Shown here: in pieces, positions 1 through 8,500 of the stretch
Numbering within the stretch: position 1 is the first letter of the stretch
Layout of the letters: each line of letters begins with the position of its first letter
Origin: Sphingobium sp.
GTDB taxonomy: Bacteria; Pseudomonadota; Alphaproteobacteria; Sphingomonadales; Sphingomonadaceae
Assembly: GCA_030148625.1 (NCBI GenBank)
Contig: JASBTC010000105.1
Coordinates: forward strand, 1-14,316
Length of the DNA: 14,316 nt
Direction: 5' to 3'
Translations under genes and position numbers: made by a program
Notes under the pieces: generated by a model
Seen by the model: the letters and a program-made list of their open reading frames with translations, nothing else
Told to the model about the DNA's origin: nothing
Database searches by the model: none

Positions 1-26
1 GGATCCCCGCTTTCGCGGGGATGACA
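1..26. repeat. REP-like hairpin at left window edge
   Basis: A perfect 8-bp inverted repeat, ATCCCCGC (3-10) and GCGGGGAT (15-22), encloses a TTTC loop and is followed by GACAGG. Short intergenic palindromes of this shape are common and multi-copy in sphingomonad genomes. It could be a REP-like element, or the terminator of a gene lying to the left of the window, but no T-run follows it. Only one copy of this type is in the window, so the repeat status rests on general knowledge rather than on a second copy here. Confidence 0.5.
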
Positions 27-169
27 GGGCTGAGGGTAGAGCGTTCGAATCTCCAGCGAACAACATAACTGCCGAATTCTACACGGTTTCGTGCAGCCAA
101 ACGCGTTCAAACCGCGCCATACCTCCCCTAATATCCCTTCGAGTTTCCAGCACAGTTCCGTCGATTCCA

Positions 170-186
170 GGCGCCGTGACGGCGCC
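170..186. other. Small palindrome in the leader of the CsgG-like gene
   Basis: GGCGCC (170-175) and GGCGCC (181-186) flank a GTGAC loop, and the pairing can extend to 8 bp around a single base. It lies about 37 bases before the chosen start codon at 223 and upstream of the ribosome-binding site. It could be a leader hairpin or a chance GC-rich palindrome. Apart from this and the REP-like element, I see no convincing promoter in 27-222. Confidence 0.25.
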
Positions 187-222
187 CGATCGCGGCTGCG
201 CGACTTTGAAAGGACAGTCACC

Positions 223-1029
223 ATGATCTCATCCGCTACGCGGCATCGCATCGCCAATTTGCTCGCCTCCGCCATGGTCGCCGGGCTTTCGCTGGCGATG
301 GCGGCGCCACCCGCCTTCGCCCAGTCCAAGGCGCGCAAGGAGCAGGTGAAGAAGATGGCGGAGATTCCGGTCTGTACGAAGCGGCTGGGCACGATCGCCA
401 TCGTCGAGCCCGAAACGCCGCAATGGGGCGCTTATGGTCTCGGCAGTCCGGAAGCGATCATCAAGGTCTTCGCCGCCAAGTCCGGCTGCTTCGGCATCGT
501 CGATCGCAATCGCGGTCTCTCGATCGCGACGGCGGAACGCGCGCTGGCGCGTGACGGCGAACTGCAGCGCGGCTCGAATCTCGGCAAGGGTCAGATCAAG
601 GTGGCCGATTATTTCATCGTCCCCGACATCGTGATGCAGAACGGCAATTCGGGCGGCGGCGGTATTGGTGGTGGGCTGGGCGGTCTTGGCGGCCTGCTCG
701 GCGGCAAGGCCGGGATGATCGGCGGGTTGCTCGGATCGGTGAAGATCAAGAAGAAGGAAGCCAATGTCACGCTGGCATTGGTCAATGCGCGGACCACCGA
801 GCAGGAGCGCGTCGCCGAGGGGTTCGCCAAAAAGACCGATATCGGCTTTGGTGGCGGTACCGGCTATTTCGACGGATGGGGCGGCGGCATCGGCGGCAGC
901 AGCTATGCCAATACCGAAATCGGGCAGGTCGTGACGATGGCCTATCTCGACGCATTCACCAATCTGGTCCGCCAGCTCGGCGGCCTGCCGTCCGACCCGT
1001 CGGGTGCGGCGCCCAAGGCGGGCGGCTGA
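223..1029 (+). CDS. CsgG/HfaB-like exported protein with glycine-rich inserts
   Basis: The start is the ATG at 223, which has GAAAGGA at 208-214. The open frame runs back to 91, but the protein from 223 begins with a clean signal peptide: basic start, hydrophobic core, and AFA before Q34. Mature length is about 235 residues. The order of elements follows CsgG: a strand near 56-62 (GTIAIVE), a GCFGIVDR segment at 88-95 like the 'vlERqgL' region, a long helix, YFIVPDIV, then VTLALVNARTTE and a C-terminal helix around YANTEIGQVV. CsgG forms the curli secretion pore and HfaB anchors the Caulobacter holdfast. Two things differ from E. coli CsgG. There is no lipobox cysteine after the signal peptide, and both regions matching the membrane beta-hairpins (about 140-171 and 208-227) are very glycine-rich. 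C51 and C89 may pair in the periplasm. No curlin gene is visible in the window, so its partner is unknown. Fold assignment is fairly sure; pore function is not. Confidence 0.72.
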   Translation: MISSATRHRIANLLASAMVAGLSLAMAAPPAFAQSKARKEQVKKMAEIPVCTKRLGTIAIVEPETPQWGAYGLGSPEAIIKVFAAKSGCFGIVDRNRGLSIATAERALARDGELQRGSNLGKGQIKVADYFIVPDIVMQNGNSGGGGIGGGLGGLGGLLGGKAGMIGGLLGSVKIKKKEANVTLALVNARTTEQERVAEGFAKKTDIGFGGGTGYFDGWGGGIGGSSYANTEIGQVVTMAYLDAFTNLVRQLGGLPSDPSGAAPKAGG

Positions 1030-1042
1030 CCCGCGTCGGCAT

Positions 1043-1076
1043 CCCGGAGGATGGGGCAGGGGGCCTCTCCTCCGGG
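1043..1076 (+). terminator. Stem-loop after the CsgG-like gene
   Basis: A perfect 9-bp stem, CCCGGAGGA (1043-1051) and TCCTCCGGG (1068-1076), has a 16-base loop and starts 13 bases after the stop codon. The downstream GTGTTCCTTCT is only mildly T-rich, so this is a probable but not classic intrinsic terminator. Confidence 0.55.
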
Positions 1077-1121
1077 GTGTTCCTTCTAGGTGACTATACC
1101 CCTGGGCCAAGATTTCTGTCC

Positions 1122-1210
1122 GTCACCCTGAACTTGTTTCAGGGGCCATGTCCAAACCCGCGCGAAGGCGCAGGCTGCAACATGGATGCTGAAACGAGTT
1201 CAGCATGACG
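1122..1210. repeat. Inverted pair of REP-like hairpins
   Basis: Two hairpins face each other. The left one pairs CCCTGAA (1126-1132) with TTCAGGG (1138-1144). The right one pairs ATGCTGAA (1186-1193) with TTCAGCAT (1199-1206). Read on opposite strands they are copies of one element: both run GTCA, a CTGAACT core, GTTTCAG, then CCATGT. The stem bases that differ (CC/GG against TG/CA) are changed on both arms, so pairing is kept. About 40 bases, including a GC-rich middle, separate the cores. This resembles the BIME-type doublets of REP elements. It sits between the CsgG-like gene and the glycosyltransferase and explains most of the 236-base gap there. Confidence 0.75.
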
Positions 1211-1265
1211 ATGGGTGTCCCTGGCGCAGCGGGATAGCCACCTTCTTTCTTCTGGGGGGAAGAAC

Positions 1266-2513
1266 GTGGCGCACATTCTTGCGACATGGGAATTGGGGTG
1301 CGGATACGGCCATGTTGCGAGCATCGCGCCGCTTGCGGCGGCGCTGGCCGCGTCCGGTCACAGGACGATCTTCGCGGCACGCGACCCCGTCACCGCGCAC
1401 GACATGGCGGGCGGCGCGTTTGCCGGCATCGTCCAGGCGCCGATCTACACCCGCCGCCTCCGCCGGCGTGACACGCTTACCTTCGGACAGGTGATCGCCG
1501 AAGGGGGCTTTGTCGACACCGTCAGCGTCGCGGCGCTGGTCCGCGCCTGGCTGGCGCTCTTCGACATGATCGGGCCGGACGCGCTGCTGATCGAACATGC
1601 GCCGGTCTCGTTGCTTGCCGCGCATATCGCGGGGCTCCCTGCGGTGCGCGTCGGCCCGACCTTCACCGCACCGCCCGCGCGCGATCCGATGCCGACATTG
1701 ATGCCCTGGGCGACACACCGCCCGGCGGAACTGGCGGAGGCCGGCCGGGTCGCCGACGGCCTCGTCCACGCGATCTGCCGCATGTTCGGCGCGCCGCCGC
1801 TGACCGGGCTGGCCGAATTGCTGGCGGGCGCGCCCGATTTCGCGCTGACCTGGCCCGAGGTCGATCATCACGGCCCGCAGCCCGATATCGGCTATTACGG
1901 GCCGCTCGCCGGCCTCGCCGCAACGGCGCGACCGCGCTGGCCGGCGGGAACGGGGCCACGAACTTTCGTCTATCTCGGTTTCGACGGGCCGGCCGGCCGC
2001 GCCATGGCGCAGGCGCTCGGCACGCTCGGCTGGCCGGCGATCTGGCATGCCGCCGCCGCGCCGGGTTTCACGCTCGCGCCCAATATCCTCCATTCGCGCG
2101 ACCCGGTCGACATGACGGCGCTGGCGTTGAACGCCGATCTCTTCATCGGTCGCGGTGGGCATGGCGCGGGCTGCGCGATGCTGCGTGCCGGTCTGCCGCA
2201 ATTGCTGTTGCCCGACACGCTCGAATCGCTTCTGGTCACCTATCGCCTTCGCCGGGCCGGGGTCGCGCTGTCGGTATCGGGGTCCGCCGGCGACGACGCG
2301 CTGTTCGCTGCGCTTCACCGTGTGACGACCGACGATCATATTCGCGCGGCCGCGCATCGTCACCGCGCCGCCTATGAATCCTATGACGCGGAATTGGCGA
2401 CCGGAATCCTGGCCGGCGACATCGCCCGCGCGCTCGATATTGCGCGGCCATGTGCAAATCCCGCATCGGTTCATGACCGTGAATTGCACAGAGGTGTGAA
2501 ACTAAACCATTAG
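1266..2513 (+). CDS. GT-B fold glycosyltransferase (MurG/UGT-like)
   Basis: This is a 415-residue protein from the GTG at 1266, which is preceded by GGGGGGAAGA (1254-1263). An upstream in-frame GTG at 1215 would add 17 residues, but it lacks a good ribosome-binding site and abuts the REP element. The N-terminal domain starts with a glycine-rich loop, ELGCGYGHV at about 9-17, followed by a helix and GHRTIFAARD. This is the acceptor-side Rossmann half typical of GT1/GT28 enzymes. The C-terminal half carries the donor-binding signature: ADLFIGRGGHGAG near 290-302, then MLRAGLPQLLLPDTLE. Such enzymes move a sugar from a nucleotide-sugar to a lipid, small molecule or protein. There is no signal peptide or membrane segment, so it should act in the cytoplasm. 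Donor and acceptor cannot be read from the sequence. It ends 86 bases before the giant autotransporter start on the same strand, which makes passenger glycosylation one possibility; a glycolipid or capsule role is equally open. Confidence 0.8.
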   Translation: MAHILATWELGCGYGHVASIAPLAAALAASGHRTIFAARDPVTAHDMAGGAFAGIVQAPIYTRRLRRRDTLTFGQVIAEGGFVDTVSVAALVRAWLALFDMIGPDALLIEHAPVSLLAAHIAGLPAVRVGPTFTAPPARDPMPTLMPWATHRPAELAEAGRVADGLVHAICRMFGAPPLTGLAELLAGAPDFALTWPEVDHHGPQPDIGYYGPLAGLAATARPRWPAGTGPRTFVYLGFDGPAGRAMAQALGTLGWPAIWHAAAAPGFTLAPNILHSRDPVDMTALALNADLFIGRGGHGAGCAMLRAGLPQLLLPDTLESLLVTYRLRRAGVALSVSGSAGDDALFAALHRVTTDDHIRAAAHRHRAAYESYDAELATGILAGDIARALDIARPCANPASVHDRELHRGVKLNH

Positions 2514-2545
2514 AAAATAAAGAGAAATAAATTCATTCAGTCTCC
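2484..2545 (+). promoter_or_regulatory. AT-rich island, likely promoter/leader of the autotransporter gene
   Basis: From about 2498 to 2540 the sequence is strongly A/T-rich (ACTAAACCATTAGAAAATAA and onward) in an otherwise GC-rich window. It spans the last codons of the glycosyltransferase and the gap before the autotransporter. A TTGCAC at 2484-2489 could serve as a -35 box with a weak A/T-rich -10 about 17 bases on, but no single -10 stands out. I infer a separate promoter from the composition; the two genes could still be co-transcribed. Confidence 0.35.
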
Positions 2546-2599
2546 GAATCCGTGAGCGCGATCGATGCGCCCCGGCCAATCGCATTTCGGAGATTGAAG

Positions 2600-5500
2600 A
2601 TGTCGAGTGTTGTGTCGCGTCCCGCCCCCTTCCGTACCGCTCCATCCCGCGCCGCCATCGGGCGATCCGGCCTGCTGATCGGTGCGGCCACGCTCGCCAT
2701 CGCGCTGTCGAGTGCGCCCGCGCGCGCGGAGTGTGCGACCAGTGCGGATGGCTTCCTGTGCACCGGCACGACCCAGGGGCACGTCTCCGCCAGCGATGGC
2801 GCGATCACGACCGTCGCGGCGGGGGCAACCGTCAACGCGAATGCCACGACCGGCGTCGCCGTCCGTTATGACGAAGCGGGCGATCTGGTCGTCAACGGCA
2901 ATGTGCTTTCGGCACTCGGAACCGCGGTCGAGACCGCGGGCGTGGGCACGCATCGCATCACCATCGGCGGCGCGGGCCGGATCGAGGGTACCACCGCGAT
3001 TTCTTCGCCGGCAGACGACGGTTTCCGTGAGGTCGAGATCGACAATGCCGGCGCGATTGTCGGCAATGTGAAGCTACAGGGCGAGTCCGGGGACAGTTTC
3101 TACCAGCGGATCGGCGCCACCGTGACCGGGGATATCGCGCTGGGCGGCGGCGATGATGCCTTTTACCGCGAGGGGCGGGGCAATTTGATCGCCGCGGTCG
3201 TGAACGGCACGGTCGATGGCGGCGAAGGCACCGATATCTTCGGCGTCCGGATGACCGGTTCGGGCACCGTGAGCTTCGGCCCCCTGCCGGCCGGCTTCGA
3301 ACGCTATGGCGTCGATCTGTGCGGCTGCGACGTGACCGCGACGATCGCTGCGGGCACGCTCAATGCCGGGCTGACCGCGTCGGGCGAAGGCCGGCTGATC
3401 AATCTGGCCGATATCACGGTGACCGGCGATACCCCCGCGATCGATATCGTGTCCGATTTCGAGGACGATCTCGACGGCGATTTCGGCCTGAGCGTCGTCA
3501 ACCGCGGCACCGTGACCGCGACCGGCACCGATGATGGCCAGAATATGATCCAGGGCGACGTGTTCGCGCGCTTCGTCAATGAGGGCACGATCGATCTTTC
3601 GGGCAAATATCGCCGCGGCATTTCGATAGAGGGCGGCTTCGGCAGCTTCGATCCGAGCGGTGAGGCGACCTTCGTCAATCGCGGCACGATCACCAGCAAT
3701 TCGTCGAGCGCCGACAACACCGCCGTCGCGATCGGCGGTACCGGCCTCAACACCGGTACGATCTCGGCAACCGGTGCGGGCAACAACGGCGTGCGTGTCG
3801 ACGGCTTCGGCAGCGGCTTCTTCAACGATACCACCGGCAGGATCATTGCCGACGGCATGGCGGTGACGCTCGCCGATGGCGCTGACTTCGACAATCGCGG
3901 GCTGGTCGAATCGAAATCCGGCCCGGCCGTGTCGATCGAGGGGTCGGTCTTCGGCGATCGCAGCACGATCGAGAATGCAGCGGGTGCGACGATCCGGGGT
4001 GGTGACGGCACCGCGATCGTCCGCGGCGGCGATGTCGGCAATGTCGGTGCGGCGATCGCGAACAAGGGCACGATCCAGGGCGATATCGCCCTGGCCGGCA
4101 ACGGATCCGATGTCCTCTGGCTTGCAGAAGGCAGCAATGTTCAGGGCAACGCGAATCTCGGCGCCGGCAACGATATCGTCGTCGCCGATATCGGCCGGGT
4201 GAACCGGACGGGCAATTTCGACACGAGCGGGCTGATCAGCGGCACGCTCGATTCAGGCGCGGGCAACGATACCTTGTGGCTGCGCGCTGGCGAAAGCCGC
4301 AGCGCGAACGTGATCGCACCGACGGTCGCGGGCTATGAGGGCGGTACCGTCTACGAAGCCGCGGGCGCCGGCACCGTGCTCCGGCTCGAGGGGCCGCTCG
4401 ACAGCGAAGGCAATCCGGACACCAACGACAGGCATCTCCGCATCGCGGGCGACGGCACCGTCATCATCGACATGAACATCTCGACCGGGGGCACCGAAAC
4501 GCCGGCGATCACGGTGGAAGAGGATTCGACCGCGCGCTGGTTCGACGGAGAGGCGCAGGGCACCAATCTGGTGATCGCCGGCACCGTCAGCGGCGGTTTC
4601 GCCGGAACCCAGGTCGACGCCACCCATGCAAGGCGGGTCGAACTGGTCGCGCAGCAGGGGGAGATCGGCGTCGCCGGTGGCACCGCGCTGCGCACCGGCG
4701 AAGGCACGCAGGTGCTGGTCGACAGCGGTGTGCGCATCCGCATCTCGAACACGACCAAGGATTACAACGCTGTCGGCATCCATGCGGTGGGCAGCGACAT
4801 CGTCAATCGCGGCAGCATCTACGAGGATCTCTCGTCCAGCCCGACCGCGGCCAACATGTCCAGGGGCGTGATCATGGAGGGCGGCAGCTTCCGCAACGAG
4901 CGACCGGTCAATGGCGGACGCGGCCAGGTCGAAACCCATGACACCGCGATCTCGGTGATCGGCGGCGGACTGATCGTCAATGACGGCGACATCGTCAGCC
5001 AGCATGGCGACGCGATCCAGGCGACCGATGGCGGCCTGACGCGCATCGTCAACGGCACGCGGGGCACGATCCGCGGCCATGTGAACGGCATGCTGACGGG
5101 GACGGCGGGGGCCGCGATCACCGGCGACGCCGGCGATCAGATCGTCGAGAATGCGGGCACGATCGAGGGTCATGTGCTGCTGGGCGCCGGCAATGACGCC
5201 TATGTGGCGACGGGCGGAAAGCTGACCGGCAATCTCGATCTCGGCGCGGGCAACGATACCGTGCTCACACGCAACGGCGCGCCGGTCGACGTCACTGGCA
5301 CCGTTTCGGGCGGCGCGGGGGCGGATGCCTATGGCAAGTCCTTCTCGACCAGCGGCACTTTCGATCTGGCGACCAACACCGTCCCCGCCGATTTCGAGCT
5401 GCACGGCGTCGAGGCATCGGGCGCGGCGACCGAAGTGACCATCTCGTCGGTCGCCGCGCAGACCCGCGGATTGCGGATGTTCGGCGACGGCAAGGTGATC

Positions 5501-8500
5501 AACACCGCGAATTTCGACGTCACCGGCCAGGCGGGCCAGCACAGCGCGATCGAGGCGGCATCGCTCGACGGGGCGAGCGTGCTCGCCTTCGAGAACAGGG
5601 GAGTGATCACCACCGACATTGTCGGCGTTTCGGGCGACGCGCTGCGCAGCTTCGCCAATTCGGGCACGATCAATGCAGCGGGTGGCGCGCTCGATATCGA
5701 CTTCGTCGGTGCGGGCCAGGCATTCGGCTTCGCCAATAGCGGCACCATGGCGTCGTCGAAGGACGATGTCTCGACCGTGCGGATCCGCGCCGACAGCTTC
5801 GCCGAAGACGGCAAGAGCGCCGGTTTCGCCAATCAGGGCACGATCACCAGCAGCGGCGCCGACGGCATCGGCGTCGATATGCGCGTCGGTTACGGCATCG
5901 GCGAATTCGCCAATGGCGGCGCGATCTCGGCGTCCGGCCGTCGCGGCAGCGGCGCCTATCTCGCGTCCGAGCAACTGCTGACGGCATCGAACGCCGGCAC
6001 CATCACCGCCAGCGGCGCGGCCGGCACCGCGCTGGCGCTGACTTCGACGGGCAGCGGACTGCCGGGCACGGCCGAGGATTGCAAGGACGGCACGACGCCG
6101 GCGCTTGCCGCCAGCTTCACCAACACCGGCACGCTCCGCGCCAATGGCGGCGGGGTTGACGACGAGGGCCGGCGCCTGTTCGCATCGGCCGCCGCGATCT
6201 CGGTCGGCGGCGACCGCGGCATCGTCCGGCTCACCAATGCGGCGGGCGGGCTGATCGAGGCGACCGGCGCCAGTTCGTCGGCGGTGATCGCGACGGGCGA
6301 GGGGAGCGGCTATGGCGGTGTCGACGTCGATGCCACGCTGCGCCTGTTCGAGCTCGACAATGCCGGCACGATCCGTGGCGGCGCGGACACGACGGTCGCG
6401 GCGGGCCAGGGGGTCGCTGCGGGCGGCGACACCGATCTGCGCCGGATCGGCGAGACCGACAGCGCGCGTGTGATCGCGGGCGGCATCCAGACGGTCAATA
6501 CCACCGACCGGATCCGCAACCTCGTCGGCGGCCAGATCATCGGCAATGTCGATCTGGGCACGGGCGACGATCTCTTCGAGAATCTGGGCCGGCTGGAGGG
6601 CGATCTGCGCCTGGGCGACGGCAATGACAGCTTCATCTACGCGGCGGCCTCCACCTTCACCGGCACCGCCTATGGCGGGGCGGGCACCGACACGCTGCTC
6701 GTCGATCTCGCCGGCAACGGATCGGTCAATTTCGACCAGTTCCGCGGTTTCGAGACGCTCAGCCAGCGCGGCGCGGGCACGGTCACGATCCGCGGCACCA
6801 CCGACATGGCGACGCTCGCCATTGCGGGATCGAACATCAATGTCGCGGCGGGCACGCGCTTCGATACCCAGGGTGATACCGCGCTGGCCGGATCGGATGC
6901 GGCGGAGACGCTGACGGTCAACGGTACGGTCGGCGGATCGGTCGACATGGGCGGCGGCGCCGATGTCGTGACGCTCGCCAATGGCGGGCTGGTCGAAGGC
7001 GACGTCCGGATGGGCGCGGGCGACGACCGCGTCATGCTGGCGGGCGGCACCGTCACCGGCAGCATCGACGGCGGCGAGGGATTGGACACGATCGCGTTCC
7101 AGATCACGGGGAATACGAGCGCGCTGCCCAACGTCCTCAATTTCGAATCGCTCGACGTCGCCGGAAACGGCCTGTTGTCGCTGGCGATGAACCAGGATTT
7201 CGACACGGTGACTCTGCGCGATGGTGCCGATCTCACGCTCGATCCCGGTGAGGGCAATCACAGCATCGGCAACATCGTCGGTGACGACAGTGCGCAGACG
7301 GTGATCATCAACACCGCGCTGACCGGCGGGGTATCGCTGGGCGGCGGAGACGACACGCTGGCGATGAATCTCTCCGGTACCCTGTCGGGCGCGCTCGACG
7401 GCGGCGCCGGTACCGACGCGCTCAATCTCAACCTGACCGGGGCGTCTTCGATCAGCGGCGGCGTCGCGGGCTTCGAGACGATCAACGTCGCCGGCGCCTC
7501 GCCGCTGACCCTCGGTGCCACCATCGCCGCGGGCCAGTCGCTCAATTTCGACGGGTCGGACAACAGCCTGATCGTCGATGCCGGCGGCTCGATCCTCGGC
7601 ACCGTCAATGGCGGGGCGGGGCGCGATCGCCTGACTTTCAATACCGTGTCGGGCCAGACGAGCATGCTGGCCGCCGGCCAGGTGCAGAGCTTCGAGGATC
7701 TCGTCGCCAACGGCGCGGGCACGCTCGGCATCACCGGCAATGCGGGCTATCAGACCATCGCGGTCAACGGCGGCAACCTGACCATCGCCAATGGCGCGGT
7801 GATCGCGGGCTCCACCCAATTCGATGGCGCGAACAATGTACTGACGCTCGGCGCCGGCGCCTCGCTTGCCGGGCCAGCCGATGGTGGCGAGGGCACCGAC
7901 CGGCTGGTGCTCAACCAGGGCGCGAACGAGGTCCGTCAGCTCGGCTCGCTCAACTATGCGAGCTTCGAGCAGCTCGAATCGGGTGGGCCGGGCGAGCTGC
8001 AGATCGACACCAATGCCGGCTTCGAAACCGTCGACCTGCTCGGCGGCAGGATGACCGTGGTGGCGGGCGCGACGCTGACCGTGCCGACCTTGGCCGGCGG
8101 GGCGGGCGCCAATACGCTCGACGTTCGCGGCACATTGGCGGGCAATGTCGATCTGGGCGACGGCGACGACCGGCTGGTGATCGCCGGGCTCAATTCGGTG
8201 ACGGGCACGCGTTCGGGCGGGGCCGGCACCGACACGCTCGATTTCCGGACCGCAGGCACCTACGCCGCGCCGGTCGCGTGGGACGGTACGGGCTATGACA
8301 GCTTCGAGGCGCTGAACGTCTCGGGCGGTGTGCTCTCGCTCACCGGCAATGCCAATTACCAGACCGTCTCGGTCACGGGCGGCCGGCTCATCGGCCAGGC
8401 CGGCACCACCATCACCTCGGCCAATGCGATCGTCGTCAATCAGGGGGCGACCTTCGGTTCGGCGGGCATCGTCAACGGCAATATCGACGTGCGCGGCACG

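Noticed and set aside
91..222. N-terminal extension of the CsgG-like protein from 91
   Set aside because: The added residues are low in structure, would bury the signal peptide 44 residues inside, and do not have a ribosome-binding site as good as the one before 223.
229..1110. A 293-residue minus-strand open frame opposite the CsgG-like gene
   Set aside because: It is a codon-aligned shadow with no domain; the sense frame has a signal peptide and a CsgG-like core.
1122..1210. CRISPR or insertion-sequence end
   Set aside because: There are only two inverted palindromes, with no spacer array, no transposase and no flanking target duplication.
1200..2489. A 429-residue minus-strand open frame opposite the glycosyltransferase
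   Set aside because: It is codon-aligned with the sense gene and highly Arg-rich; the sense frame has clear GT-B motifs and a ribosome-binding site.
6554..8240. Possible type I (RTX) secretion substrate
   Set aside because: The G-x-G-x-D motifs are single rather than tandem, and the protein has an N-terminal signal peptide and a C-terminal autotransporter barrel, so type V export is the better reading. No ABC/HlyD secretion genes are in the window.
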